From the NCBI RefSeq assembly GCF_017591435.1, contig NC_059300.1, forward strand, positions 4,745,456 to 4,809,455: a DNA stretch of 64,000 nt, given 5' to 3'. The notes beneath the pieces were generated by a model. It was given only the letters and a program-made list of their open reading frames with translations. It ran no database searches and was not told the DNA's origin. Below are positions 44,531-58,600 of this stretch, in pieces. The position numbers and the translations under genes were made by a program. The number at the start of each line of letters is the position of its first letter. Within the stretch, counting starts at the first letter, position 1. This DNA comes from Portunus trituberculatus. Lineage: Eukaryota > Arthropoda > Malacostraca > Decapoda > Portunidae.

Positions 44531-44892
44531 TGAATCATTAATAATTCAACCATTGAGAGAACCACTGGGGGGGAGGGAGGGAGGATGATGGCAGAGGAGG
44601 AGGAGGAAGAGGAAGAGGGTTAGTACGAGATGACATCATAAAGCCACTTAAATGAGATGGGGCTGAAAGGGGACTACAGGGCCGTGCAGGGAAGGCCATC
44701 AGGGCAGGCTGGGCTGGGGAGAAGTAGTAATGGCTGACTAGAATATTTTGCACGTAATATCTTATCTTTCTCAGGCTTGCTTACGTCTGGACAAATTTCA
44801 TACCTTCTTCATGTGTACGATATATATATTTTTTTTCCAGCTTATACTTTGTTCATAAATTGAGATTGAGTAATTAACTGGTGATTGTGCCT

Positions 44893-45107
44893 TAACCCGT
44901 TCAGTACTGAGATGCTTTTCTATCTTAAGTTTTCGGTGTGATTAGACGATTTTATTGATATTAGGAAGGATCTATGGAGGTCAGAATGTTAATGGTCAAA
45001 GTCTTCACTATTTTAATCTCCCACACAAATTTGTGAAGCTGTATAAAATCACCACGTAGTAACCAGAATAGATAGGAAAACGTGTCAAGCTACTGAAAGG
45101 GTTAATA
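44893..45107. mobile_element. piggyBac-type MITE, complete, inverted orientation
   Basis: TTAA-CCCGTTCAGTACTGAGA at the left and CTACTGAAAGGG-TTAA at the right: a 2x TTAA duplication with inverted ends. The interior matches the 45.4 kb copy in reverse complement (AATGGTCAAAGTCTTCACTA corresponds to TAGTGAAGACTGTGGCCATT). Length about 210 bp; no coding capacity. Confidence 0.7.
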
Positions 45108-45365
45108 ATAACCATTGTTTCCTTAATTCATGTGCTATTATTTATTTTTTTATTGTCTTCCACTTATTTTTCCCAATCAGTTCCTAAATAGGGTGGTGGA
45201 TGATTGAACATATAAGTGAACATTACTTCTTCCTGCCCTGTATGGTTTCCTCTGTATTCTCTTTTTGAATTGATCCAACATTAAATACCACAACAAGAAA
45301 TTGGATCTCAGAATGGTAGATGGTTAGAATAGACACCATAGATTGTTAGTACAGAGTAGGAAGCT

Positions 45366-45579
45366 TAACCCCCTTCAGCACCGTGACGCTTTTCCATCTT
45401 CATTCTGGTTAGTATTTGGTGATTTTATACAGTTTTACAAACTCTTGTGGGGGATTGAAATAGTGAAGACTGTGGCCATTAATCTTTTGACCTCTATAAA
45501 CCCTTTCTAATGTCAATAAAATGGTCTGGTCGTACACACATCTCAGGTAAAAATATGTCTCAGTATTGAAGGGATTAAG
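45366..45579. mobile_element. piggyBac-type MITE, complete
   Basis: TTAA-CCCCCTTCAGCACCGTGA at the left and CAGTATTGAAGGGA-TTAA at the right, with an interior of about 200 bp holding the same conserved blocks as the copies at 10.6-10.95 kb and 44.9 kb. It lies 260 bp from the inverted copy, so the two could pair as a large hairpin. Confidence 0.7.
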
Positions 45580-46023
45580 AAAATATATATATGTAGATTT
45601 AATGGATATATGTAATAATGTATGTATGCCTTACACAAGAAACGCCACGTGTATACTTAATAGCTGCCTGCTCCTCATGTTTCTAAGTTCTTATAACAAC
45701 CACCTCGGAGCAGTCAGCTGTTTGTTGGGTTGGTGCTGGAAAACCATGCAATTTATATCGATGTTCATTCCATGCCTTGCGACTTGTGAGGCTCCACGGG
45801 GGGGAAGGGTCTTGTGAACGCCTTTTGTGCAGGAGTGCTGTGAGGGAAGAAAGGAGTGAGGGAGGGAAGCAGGAAAGAAAAGAGGGAGATGAAGGGAGGG
45901 AGAGAGAGAGGGAAAAAAAGAATGGAGGGTGAAGGAAGGAGGAGGAGGAGGAGGAGGAGGAGGTTGGCAGGCTGTCATGACGGGAGCGAGACATGACGCT
46001 GTTCTCTTACCTCTGTGAAATCA

Positions 46024-46026
<3 letters not shown>

Positions 46027-46091
<65 letters not shown>

Positions 46092-46203
46092 TCCTGATAT
46101 TGTTAGTGGTGGTAGCTACTGCATGCCACTGAAATGATAAAGAAAGTTAGAAAGCAATTTGTCTATTTCCTTTTTCATTTATTTGAATTATAGTATCATT
46201 ACC

Positions 46204-46260
<57 letters not shown>
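46027..46260. repeat. Two (GA)n tracts
   Basis: GA 46027-46088 and GA 46209-46260. Confidence 0.95.
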
Positions 46261-46263
<3 letters not shown>

Positions 46264-46549
46264 TACACCCACAATGTCCTTACCAACACCACCACCAACA
46301 CCATCATTAATTACAATACCCTTTCACTTACTCACTCACTCACTCACGACACATCCTCACACCACACCACACCACACCACACCACCAAACAAACCCCACC
46401 CTCTCAATCTCCCCTAAACTTGGCAACACTACAAGACATGCACGCTACTCACTCACAAACTCCTTCACTCACTCATTCACCCACCCCCGACTCCGTTCCT
46501 CAGTGTAATCTCCATGTCATTCCCCTTCCTCTCCACGCTTCCTCTCTCC

Positions 46550-47206
46550 CGTTAGTGTGGGTCCGCGGAGGCCAAGGGGAGGTTAACGAAGAGGAATGAG
46601 AAAGTGAAGGAGGAAGGAGAAAGATTCAGATTAACGGAGAGGGAATGTGGAGGAAAGTCGGATGTTGCAGGATGTAGACGGAGGAGGGAAGGACGATGAG
46701 AGGAAAGAGGAAGGTTGAGATGGGTGGAGAGGGTGGATGAGTGAATAGCTTGGATGGAAGAGGGGAGGAAGATGCATTTTGGGTGACGGAAGAGAGAGAG
46801 AGAGAGAGAGTTGAAATGAAAACTAATATGGATAGCAAAGATAGAAATAAAATTAGTTAATAAGGAGATAGGAAGAAACGAAGACAAACAAGGATAGGAT
46901 AGAAGGAAATATAAAGGGAAAAGGAGAGGGATGAACAGGGTGTAGATAAGAAAATGTATGAATAGAAAAAAAAAATAAAGAAAAAATAATGTCGATTTAA
47001 AGTAATGAGGATAAACAGAAAAAAAAATGAAATAGAACAAAGAAAAAAGGAAACTAAAGAAAATCAATGACGAATGAGGTGGAATAAACAGAGAGAGAGA
47101 GAGAGAGAGAGAGAGTTAAAGGGAAAGGAAGACTGAGAATAAAGAGGAAATGAATGGGGAAGAGACGGAATGAGATAAAGGGAAGGGGAGCAAACGTCCT
47201 AACCTA

Positions 47207-47245
<39 letters not shown>
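46550..47245. repeat. Purine-rich stretch with (GA)n islands
   Basis: About 700 bp with a strong excess of A and G on the + strand, with GA runs at 46794-46810, 47090-47115 and 47212-47242. No gene recognised. Confidence 0.8.
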
Positions 47246-47246
<1 letters not shown>

Positions 47247-47326
47247 TCAAATCACGGTACTGTAGCAAGATGATGTGTAATTGTACTGTGATTAGGTTAT
47301 TAGGGTAGTTAAGGTAGTTTTCCCTG

Positions 47327-48356
<1,030 letters not shown>

Positions 48357-48834
48357 AAGGATTACTCTAATCACCACCATCACCACTATCGCCGTCGTAC
48401 CCAGAATTCTCCCTCCTCAATTCTTCAACTCGTCTTTCCCTTCTGTTTCCTTCCTTGCCTTCCCTTCTTCCCTTCCCTTATCGTTGAACCAGATAATATA
48501 ACGTTTATTTGGTGACACACGCGCTATTGACATGGTTATTCTTGATTTTATGCATGTATTCTGGGTACGTGTGTTTGGCAATGGCATGATCAGTACGAGT
48601 GTGTTTGGGTGGTGTGGTGTGGCTGTGGTGACGTATTGTAACACTCTACCACTCTCACTCCAGCCTCCGTTCTCCCTGACACACTCGTCGTCACTGCAGG
48701 AAAGCTTATCGCATTAGTGTCTCATAGCTGGTGTGGATTTGCAGTTTTCGTCGTTTTGTCAAAGCCCCAACCTCCCCCTCCGCCGCCTCCTGTGTGTGCT
48801 TGGTGCCGCTAAGGAGGGCAAGGAGTGAAGCAGA

Positions 48835-49250
48835 CGTGGTGATGGAGGTGAGGGAAGGTGGTGAGAAGGGAGGGAAAGGGTGAGGGACGTAAAGGGGGAA
48901 AAGGGATATAAAAGATCAGAATGGGTGGATGGGAAGACGATGGAACTGATGAGTGAGGACAGTGGGAAAAGGAAGAAAACGAGGAGAGGTGAGGAGGTAA
49001 ATCAGGAGCGAGAAATGAAAGGAAGGAGGAATTAAAGATGAGAATAGCTGGATGTAACGAAAGGAAAGGAAAAGAAGGAAGGAGGATAGGAAAAAAATGT
49101 ATGAAAGTCGAGAATTGAAATTGCTGGAAGGAGATGAGGGAAGGAGGGAGACGTGAAGAATTGAAGATTTTGAATGGCTGGAGAGAAGGAAAAAGGAAGG
49201 AAGGAAGGAAGCGAGGAAGGGAGGGGAGTGAATGAATCTGAAGGGATGAG
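48835..49250. repeat. Purine-rich stretch (GGAA/GGA)
   Basis: About 400 bp almost free of pyrimidine runs on the + strand, with degenerate GGAAGGA motifs, followed by GGT/AGT triplets at 49340-49400. Confidence 0.75.
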
Positions 49251-49353
49251 GATGCCTGACGCTGATGGAAGGATGGAAAGAGTATATAATCACGCAGACT
49301 CATTTTAAGCTTGAGGGGACGAGCGGCTGGGCGTGACTGTGATGGTGGTGGTG

Positions 49354-49389
<36 letters not shown>

Positions 49390-49574
49390 GTAATAATGGT
49401 GGTAGTGGCAGTAGTAGGGCGGATGTAATTTTTTTAAAGTTTTCTTTTGTCGCAAGGTTTTCAAGTCTTTTTTTTCTCTCTCTCTTTTTATCATCTAGTA
49501 GTCTCTTTGAAAGTGTGTGTTCGCGTGTATATGTGTGTGTAAAAGTTGGTGTAATAGTACATGTGAGGTACAGT

Positions 49575-49576
<2 letters not shown>

Positions 49577-49633
<57 letters not shown>

Positions 49634-49744
49634 TGTGAATGTGTGTTTCATCCACTATCTATTTGTCAATCTACCTGTCTATCTAGCTTTGTTTTTCTGG
49701 CTGTCCTTATCTGTCTATTTATCGATCTTCTCGTATGTATGCAC

Positions 49745-49802
<58 letters not shown>

Positions 49803-49898
49803 TGTATACCTTTGAAGGGTCGATATGTGCGTATTGTGTATGCCCCACCCCTCAAAAAATAGCACTAACATATCCTGTGTGCGTGCGTAAGTAGCATG

Positions 49899-49960
<62 letters not shown>
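49577..49960. repeat. Three (GT)n tracts
   Basis: GT 49577-49628, 49748-49801 and 49903-49960. Confidence 0.95.
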
Positions 49961-49964
<4 letters not shown>

Positions 49965-50349
49965 GACAGGGATCGTTATGTGCGTATAGTGGTGTGTGTT
50001 GGGGGAGGGGAGGAGTGTTTGCGTGCGTGCGTGCGTCTAGTCTCCTGTCGCTTTTAGAATGATTGATTTCGTGGCGGCACTCAGGGCTTGCAAGTGTCAT
50101 GGCGCGGATGGTGATGGGACAGGACAGGGTGATGGGGTTGATGGGAGGGGGAGAGGGAAAGGGGGAACGTGGGGAAGGATGGTGTAAATAGTGTATGTCT
50201 GGGTAGGGAAGGATTGGAAGACCGTGCTGACCCTTTTGCGACCCTCCCTCCTATGATTCTTGTCACCCCATGCTGCCCTTCACCCCTCCTCACCCCAGGG
50301 GTCCCTGCACTCACACCCCAGGCCTCTCTACACCCTCACCCCATGGTAG

Positions 50350-50580
50350 GCTAGGTGAGGCAGGGATAGGTCTGGTTAAATTCGGTTCGGTTCGATTCGA
50401 TTTGGTTTGGCTTGGCTTGGTTTGGTTTCGTTTGAGTTGGGTTGGGTTTGGTTGAGTGAAGCTGAGTTTAAAAGATTGGGTTGGGTTTGGCTAGGTTAGG
50501 TTGGGGTAAAAGTTACGTTGGGTTAAGTTGAGTCTGATTGGATTGAAAAAAAAAATGTTAGGTTAGGTTAAGTTAGATAC
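50350..50580. repeat. Degenerate GGTTN pentamer stretch
   Basis: Interrupted pentamers (GGTTC, GGTTT, GGCTT, GGGTT, then GGTTA) over about 230 bp, for example TTCGGTTCGGTTCGATTCGA near 50380 and TTAGGTTAGGTTAAG near 50560. Confidence 0.7.
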
Positions 50581-51139
50581 TACTGTTCTGTACTCTTCCC
50601 ATTGAAATACTCTTAAGTGTTGTGTGTCAGCCCATCACTCATCTCACTGCTCCTCACACCTCTAATGACCTTACATTTCTCATCCCCATTGATTTCCGCC
50701 CCAGTATCTCCCTACTATTTTTCCTCCCCGTACTTGTAACTTTCTACTTCTCATCTCTATCGATTGTCACTACCGGTCTTATCTCCCCACTGCCCCTCAC
50801 CCCAAACCCCAACATTTGTTATGCTTCTTACTCGCTTAACTTTTATTCCTACACCGTTCATCCCATTGTTCCTCACCTTAATGCTTGTCACTCCCTGCTT
50901 CTTATTCTCAACGTTTGTAACTCCTTCCTCACCCCAATATTTATCATTCCATAATTCATAACCTAACTCCTTTCACCCCACTGCATCTCATCCCAACATT
51001 ATCTTCACTCTAATACGTTCTAACCTCCACACCTCTCACCACTTAACACCCTCCACCACATCACCCCATTCTTCTAACCTCACAGCTGTTTATCTCTTTC
51101 CCTTCACCACAGTATCTTTAATCTTCCTTCTCCAGTGCA

Positions 51140-51484
51140 TCCTCCTCCTCCTCCTCCTCCTCCTCCTCCTCCTCCTCCTCCTCCTCCTCCTCCTGCCTTC
51201 CTCCACTCCTCCATCCATCATGTAACAGTGAAGTGGCGGTGAAAAATACGTGATTATCATCTAAGGATAACACGTTGGAAATATAGCCTGTGCAGATTAG
51301 CTACGGATTAAAGTTATTGGTTTATATTTTCTCTGTTATTCATTTATTGTATTTCTCTCAGTTAAATGTCAGGGTGTAGTTTTAATTATCATAAGTAAAA
51401 AAAAAAAAAAGTGACTAGTGTTATTATTGGTGGTAGAATATCTAAAGTAGTGACGTGAATGTGTTGGTTGTGGTGTTGTATGTT

Positions 51485-51526
<42 letters not shown>

Positions 51527-51530
51527 GGCT
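51140..51530. repeat. (CCT)n and (AC)n tracts
   Basis: CCT 51140-51194 and AC 51489-51524. The preceding 50600-51130 is C+T-rich non-coding sequence. Confidence 0.93.
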
Positions 51531-51699
51531 GGACGTGCACCTCATTTAATTATTGGTTATTGGGCTGCGGCGAGACTGTGGACATATCGTGTGTCGCTTT
51601 GTTCTCAGGCACAGACTGGCTTTGTTTGTGCTGATACTGGCTCATGTACTGCTGCTGCTGCTACAACTACTGTTAGTGTTGGTGCTACTGCTGCTGATT

Positions 51700-51957
<258 letters not shown>

Positions 51958-52149
51958 GTTATTGCTTCCTTCTCTCAGTATGTCTTCATTTATATTCGTG
52001 TTTTTCTCTCCCGTCTCATTAAGTTGTTCATTATGATTTTTGCTCTTCGCTGCGTCATTTTTCGCCTCTTATCTATGATGATTTCCTCCCCTGTTTTCCT
52101 CCTGTCGAGTTCGTCATGTCTTCCTTCCTCTTATTTCCCCATTTCCTTT

Positions 52150-52261
52150 TCCTTCCTTCCTTCCTTCCTTCCTTCCTTCCTTCCTTCCTTCCTTCCTTCC
52201 TTCCTTCCTTCCTTCCTTTCCTTCTTTCTACCTTCCGATCTTCGTTATCGGTGGTACATAC

Positions 52262-52325
<64 letters not shown>
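52150..52325. repeat. (CTTC)n and (CT)n tracts
   Basis: CTTC tetramers 52150-52220, then CT 52265-52324. Confidence 0.95.
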
Positions 52326-52326
<1 letters not shown>

Positions 52327-52379
52327 GATTTTAAAGGATATCAAACATTAATTTATGACCTCATTGTGGCTTGGCGCTG

Positions 52380-52412
52380 GTATGTCAGTCAGTCAGTCAG
52401 TCAGTCAGTCAA
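52380..52412. repeat. (GTCA)n tract
   Basis: Seven GTCA tetramers. Confidence 0.9.
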
Positions 52413-52506
52413 TCGATGTCTCAATTTCTTTCAGTTTTTGTTAAGGCGCCCTTTTAATTCTTTCTTAAATGTGTTTGTTTTTTGCTTCACTCTGCCACGT
52501 CCTATT

Positions 52507-52510
<4 letters not shown>

Positions 52511-52594
<84 letters not shown>

Positions 52595-52746
52595 CCCCCC
52601 TTTGTCGCCTCGTTCCACAATCTGCCTCTCCAAACCTTGTGCTCGAGCAACCTTCCCTCAGAGATATTTTCGTCTCCCTCCTGCTCCTGCTCCTCCTGCT
52701 CCTCCTCCTCCTCCTCCTCCTCCTCCTCCTCCTCCTCCTCCTCCTG
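52511..52746. repeat. (CT)n and (CCT)n tracts
   Basis: CT 52511-52592 and CCT with CTG interruptions 52680-52746. Confidence 0.95.
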
Positions 52747-52852
52747 CTCGTCTCCTGTCTTAAAGCTGTATAAATGAGGGACGTCTCTCGCTGGGGGTAA
52801 TTTTAAAGCTGGATAGGAAAATTACAGTATCCTCTTTGATCGTTAAGGATGA

Positions 52853-52856
<4 letters not shown>

Positions 52857-52902
<46 letters not shown>

Positions 52903-53052
52903 TAATAGTGACGTGTGTATATTGACGGACATACTCACATACATACATACATCGCAAGCCACAGCATAATGTCAATAATTTATGAGGTTTGCAAATTGTG
53001 TGGACATAGACTCCTAACCATTTTTGCTTCCTCCTGATGGTGCTGGTAGTGG

Positions 53053-53096
<44 letters not shown>

Positions 53097-53130
53097 GCTG
53101 CTGCTGCGGTAGTGGTGGTGGTGGTAGTGT
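52857..53130. repeat. (GA)n and (GTT)n-(GCT)n-(GGT)n tracts
   Basis: GA 52857-52901; GTT/GCT/GGT triplets 53049-53130. Confidence 0.92.
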
Positions 53131-53553
53131 TGGTGCTCTTGGTGGCCACGTTGCGAGACTTGTCAGGTCTCCTCTCCTCGCGGGAACGATTTTTGTGGGA
53201 ATTACATATGCAAGTGTAGCGCTGTAAGCCGGTCAAAGGGCGCGGCCAAATGCTCCAGGGTGTAAAACGTGGAAGGAAGCCCCGGGAGAGGAGGAGGGGG
53301 TGGTGATGATGATGGTGGTGGTAGTGGTGGTAGTGGATTGTTCTGTTCCTCACCTCCACCTCTGCCTCCACCTCCCGCCGCCGCCAATCGATCTCTCCAC
53401 TGAGTCATCCTGTGATTTGAGTCGTCGTCACAATCGTACAAACATACACACGTACATACACCCACACATACTTTCATACATACATGCTTTACAATATTCA
53501 TATAAACAGATAAGATAATAGTACATGCATGCTATCATGGTGATTGCATGCAC

Positions 53554-53557
<4 letters not shown>

Positions 53558-53612
<55 letters not shown>
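53558..53612. repeat. (AC)n, left flank of truncated SINE
   Basis: About 27 AC units running directly into the SINE body. The right flank is AC at 53850-53923. Confidence 0.95.
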
Positions 53613-53615
<3 letters not shown>

Positions 53616-53846
53616 GGCCGGGTGGAGATATTTGGGTGTGTCTCCTTTCACGTGTAGCCCCTGTTCACCTAGCAGTGAGTAGGTACGGGATGTAAATCGA
53701 GGAGTTGTGACCTTGTTGTCCCGGTGTGTGGTGTGTGCCTGGTCTCAGGCCTATCCGAAGATCGGAAATAATGAGCTCTGAGCTCGTTCCGTAGGGTAAC
53801 GTCTGGCTGTCTCGTCAGAGACTGCAGCAGATCAAACAAACAGTGA

Positions 53847-53849
<3 letters not shown>
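53613..53849 (+). mobile_element. SINE copy truncated at the 5' end
   Basis: Starts abruptly at CCCGGCCGGGTGGAGAT, lacking the tRNA head up to the last bases of the T arm, then carries the complete body of the 34.3 kb type to CAGTGAATT. (AC)n lies on both sides (53558-53612 and 53850-53923). The 5' truncation directly at the AC tract could reflect incomplete reverse transcription or deletion by AC-AC recombination. Confidence 0.85.
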
Positions 53850-53926
<77 letters not shown>

Positions 53927-54399
53927 AGGTAATCAAGGTCTTTTCTTATTCATCACTGCCCTCATTTTTTCTTATTGTTTTTTCTCCATCTTCTACTCCT
54001 CTTTCTCTTCTTTCTCCTGCTCCTCCTCCTCCTGCAGCAGCAGTAATAGTGGTGGTGACGTCAGGAGTGTTCAGGTCTTGTGTGGTAGACTAAATAAAGG
54101 TTTTGTCCTGCCATTGTGAAAGGACCGACGTGTAGGGTGCACATTTTTTCTTCCACTCCCCCCCCTCTTCCCCTTCCCCCAGTAAGGATTGCACAATACA
54201 CATCTACGGAGGCCATTGCTGTCACTTGTTTGTCACTTTCTTGATTTATATTTATTTCATGGAATACTTTAGGTAATCGATATTTTTTTCCTTTTGTCAC
54301 TTGTGTTTTTTAATTAATTTTAGTAGGTTGGTGTTAAAAGGATTTGCTTCGTTGCTTGTTTCTTGACGTTTATAATAATTTTTGTTATTGGTAAGGTAG

Positions 54400-56280
54400 T
54401 TTTAAGTGTTGGCATTGTTTTATGCGCAGTTGGTGTATGGTGGTGTAGGGGAGGGAGAGCTAGTGGTGGGTCAGGCAATGGACAGAGCAGGGTGTAGTTG
54501 TGGGCGGGGTGCAGTAAGGGCGGTACGGTGGCTGGCAGTCACGTATGGTGTTAGGGTGAGTGATGTCCCTCGACCTACTCCCCTCACTCACCCCGACACA
54601 CACACACACACAGAGCCTGCCGCCCCACCCTTGCCTCCCTCAGCGTAAGGCAGCGGCCTTGTGGTGGTTGGCGTGTCCTCATCGTGGTTGAGGGAAGCCG
54701 TCGACTTGTCCCGCGGTCAGGTCGTGTGCACCGGCAGCCCTCGGCTACTGGCCGCCCACAAGGTCTTGGTATGTGGTTTAGTGAGCCACGGTGAGCCACG
54801 CTTGGTGTGGCGTCACCCGGTAACAAACTGGCGCGCCACCCAAACGAGCAAGGCTATCGAGGCTCATCCCTGTATTTTTGGAGAAATTGAATCAGCGTGA
54901 TGGTTTGAACACCACGTTGGGCCGAGGCGTGACCCAAGGGGAGAGGGCAGGGGGAAGGTATCACGTCTAGAGGCGCCCCGCACGCCTGATGGAGTATGAC
55001 ACATGTCAGTTGCCGTGATGGCCCCACTGCACCAATTTCAGGAATATTCTCAACTGCCTCCAGCCTTTCTATCTCCACGCTTGGCAGAGAAATGCCGCCC
55101 ACCCACTGGAGACCTGCCGGGTGTCACCACCGAGGAGTGTAACCAATAGAGTCTCTCGGGAATTGTTTGTATAACCCATATTGCAGAGATGAAGATGATT
55201 AGCATAGCATTAAACTGAAATGTTGCTTAGTGCTGATTGTGGTGGATTCTTTTATCATTGTTAAGCGGTTTTGTTCATTAACTGTTTTTGTGGTTCACTG
55301 TTACTGATGGTCATTTTCTTCCTTTGCAGGTAAGGGCAACAAGTGTCGCTGGCGGATCAACCAGGGTGAGTATCTCATAGTTTTACGGAGGAAGCCTCCT
55401 CGTGGGAAACACTATCTTTTGTTGGCTGCCGCGGCGTGCTTGAGTCCTGCGCTCCAAGGAACTGTGCTGTGTAGTTATGCGTTCACTAGAAGCTGTCAAG
55501 GAGCAGAATTTGGTAGTGCTCATGTTCACAAGTCCTTTACAGCTTGATGCTACAGCTACAGAGGCGGCTGTGTATTGTGTGAGTGTAACGCGGGGCGGTG
55601 CGAGGGCTTCCTGTTGTTGATCGTGGGCAGGAAGGAACCCATACCGTAAAAAGAGAGAAAAATAATTTGGTTCGCGGGTGTCGATCACGGGCCATAGCGT
55701 TTCCGAAGCAGGTAGTCGATGGGGGGGGGTCCTGGGGCCTGTCTTGTCACGGCTGCTGGGTGGCTGACTAGCGGGATGCACCGAGGAGGGGAGGTAGCCG
55801 GGCCGTGGAGCTGTTATCGCGATGTGACGACAGCCTGTGATATTCATACTACGTTAGGTGAGTGTTCAGCCAGCCTGCAGGAGCAAGGTTCATAGCAGCA
55901 GCTCCCGGACGTGGGGACGAGAGGCGTAGCGGAGAGCGGCGGCGGTGGGAGACAGAGTTGCACCTGACGCCAGGGTAGTGTTTCACGGTTTGTCGGACAC
56001 TGGGCTGTCATGGTCCAAGCGAAGGGCTGCTGCGCCTGCTGTTGTTGTTGCTGTTAATGTTGCTGTTGTTGTTGTTGGTGGTGTTGCTGCTGCTGCTGCT
56101 GCTGCTGCTATTATTAGTCTTGTATAGTCGCGACCTTTGGAGTCATGCACATTGACAGCCTCGAGCAGCGCTGCACACAAACGTGAATGATTGCATTGAA
56201 CCGTGACCTACCGCTGCGACTGAAATGTATTTGCAACACGGGCACGGAATGTGTCAGGGTTCCAATGAGAGGAAAGGGAC
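54400..56280. other. G+C-rich region without recognised gene
   Basis: Clearly richer in G+C than 21-54 kb, with CpG-containing stretches (54700-54850, 55900-56050). Apart from the candidate microexon at 55330, no protein-like frame is recognised on either strand. Confidence 0.5.
55330..55365 (+). CDS. Possible 36-bp microexon
   Basis: An excellent 3' splice site (TTTTCTTCCTTTGCAG) and a consensus donor (AGG|GTGAGT) bracket 36 bases. In the phase left by the exon at 33747-33821 they read VRATSVAGGSTR with no stop. Both splice sites look better than chance, but a 12-codon peptide carries no family signal and the intron back to 33822 would be 21.5 kb. Treat as a candidate only. Confidence 0.25.
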
Positions 56281-56283
56281 GGA

Positions 56284-56466
<183 letters not shown>

Positions 56467-56619
56467 TAATTTCAATGGACTGAAAAGATTCGTGGTGTCG
56501 CAGTTCATTAGAAATAGAATCAGTCCTTACATATCACGTGTCTAGGTTAAAGGCAACATTCGTGTCTGCCTCCCATGCTTCGTGCTAATCGCATGGCGTG
56601 AAGAGGAGCTGGACGAGTC

Positions 56620-58480
56620 TGCCACTTGATTACTCCGCGGCTGTGTTATGGAGGTCAGGGAGACGGGATGGCTGTGGTGTGCTGCTGCACGGGGGTGGGG
56701 GAGTGGGGGTGTTGTGGCTGCGATGTGCTGATGCAGGTGGGGCAGGGTGGAGATAATGTGGGTGTGAAGTGCTGCTGGGGTGGATGCGCTATGGTGCTGC
56801 TGGGGTGGAAGGCTGTGTGTATGTATGGCGGTGTTTAGTCTGTTGTAATATTGGAAATTTTAGCTGTGTACTGCAGGTAGCGGCGGCTGCGTTGCTGTGT
56901 TATTAGGTACTGGATGGGAGGGAGGGAGGGAGGGAGGGTGGGTGGGTGGATGTGATGAGGTGGTGTCGGTGAGGGTGGCGTGTGTAGCTGTGGTGTGGTG
57001 CAGCAGGGTGTGAGGAAGGGTACAGGGGAGGAGAGGAGTGTTGACGCCGGTGGTGGTGGCGGTGGTCAGACTCACACACCCCCGCGGGCACCGCCTCCAA
57101 CTTTTTACACAGACTGTTCTTCCCAGCTGGTCCGCCTCAGCTACCACGTCTTGCCAAGTAATTCATCGCTGCCCCGCGACACAGCCCCCACTCTAGTTTC
57201 TGGGTTGTATTTAACTTTTATTTGTAGGCGTCTGCATTGTGTCGGAAGCCCCGGAGAAGTGACAGAAGGTAAAGAAGTGCAGGGGAGAGTGAGTGTGGCG
57301 GCGTGTGGCAACGAGCCGTCGGTTGGATCCCGGTGCTGGGCTTGACCGGCCGCCGCGAGTTAGTTCCTGGGAGTGCTCATGGCGGGGTGGTGCGTGCATG
57401 TCGCTCCTTTGCGCTATTGTTATTTTCGATCCCTGTGCAGCATTTCGAGTGGAAATTACCTGGATTGATGTACAAAGTGAAACGTTATCCTGTGGATGTT
57501 GTTGAATGCTGCAGTGTCGCCAGTGTTGTGTTGACGGTGGTGGTGCAGCACTCGGCGGTTAACGTGGTGCTGGTGGATTGATGAGTGTCAGTTGGTAGTA
57601 CGTACTACTGTCTCGACAGGCGTCGCCTCCCGCCGGCAGCCCAGATCCCGGCCTCCACACAGGCGCCGGCAGGACGCGAGGGATGGTATGCAGGATGCTG
57701 GTGAGGCAGGGACGGCGAGGTGGGGCCCCGAAGGCGACGCCGAGCCGACGGGGCCTGCGAAGGACAGAGGCGAGACCGGAGGGTTATTATGTGGGGAGGG
57801 TGTGTGTGTGGCAAGGGCGGGTTTAGGATGTGGGGGCCGGCTGTGTGGTGCTGGTGGGGTCGAGTTGTGGAGGGCTGGTGGTTAGGGAGTGTTGTGCTTT
57901 TGAGATGTGGGGGATGCGGTGAAAGATGTGTGGGAGGATGTGGCTGCAGTGAGTGGATATATGTGGGACCAGAATGGTATCAGGGTGGAGACGAGTGGTG
58001 CTGGGGGTTAGATTGCAATCCTAGTGAATTTTGGAGAGCTAGGGTGGGGCTGGAGATGAGGGAGACGCTGCGGGGTTCGGGTTGGGGGAGGTGGGTGTTG
58101 GCAGTGTGGGGTTAGTGAAAGGGAGGTTAGCGTCAGAACAAGGACAGGCAGCTCGGAAGCAGTCGGGAGGAGGTGGATGTTGATTGGTGGTGGTGGTGGT
58201 AATGGTGAGTGGAGGAAGTGTATACCTGGTGATGTTGAAAGAGGTGATGGTTGGGGAGGAGATGGGTACCTATTGTGGTGTTGAAAGAGATGAAGGGAGG
58301 AGGAGGAAGAGAAGGAACGAGATGCAGTTGTGAGGGAGGAAGAGGAGGAGGAAAGAGAAAGAGGAGATGGAGGTTGTTGTTGCTGCAATAATGAACATAG
58401 TTATGGTGTTAGTTGGTAGTGGAGGAGAGGGAGGGAGAGAGGGGAGGGTAAAAGCCTTTCCTGTTGGGGGAAGAAGAGGA
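56620..58480. other. G-rich non-coding region
   Basis: GGGTGG- and GTGGTG-rich + strand with several ATG-initiated open frames of about 70-130 codons (for example 57592-57885 and 57720-58115). Their composition follows the G-rich strand, and no domain or splice signal supports them. Confidence 0.45.
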
Positions 58481-58536
58481 GGAGGAGGAGGAAGGTGGGG
58501 CAGACTGCAGCATATTTGTGAACTTTACTTGTAATT

Positions 58537-58539
<3 letters not shown>

Positions 58540-58599
<60 letters not shown>

Positions 58600-58600
58600 C
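58540..58600. repeat. (GT)n tract
   Basis: About 30 GT units. GGT triplets lie at 58689-58706. Confidence 0.95.

Noticed and set aside
54661..54780. BTB-domain-like words (VVCTGSPRLLAAHKVL)
   Set aside because: Only a few residues resemble the BTB core and no flanking domain sequence follows; judged chance.
54854..55102. Minus-strand frame reading IERLEAVENIPEIGAVGPSR
   Set aside because: Protein-like for about 50 codons but without splice sites, start context or recognised family; left unassigned.
57592..58115. Overlapping frames of 97 and 131 codons in G-rich sequence
   Set aside because: Two frames are open at once, which fits base composition more than coding selection.
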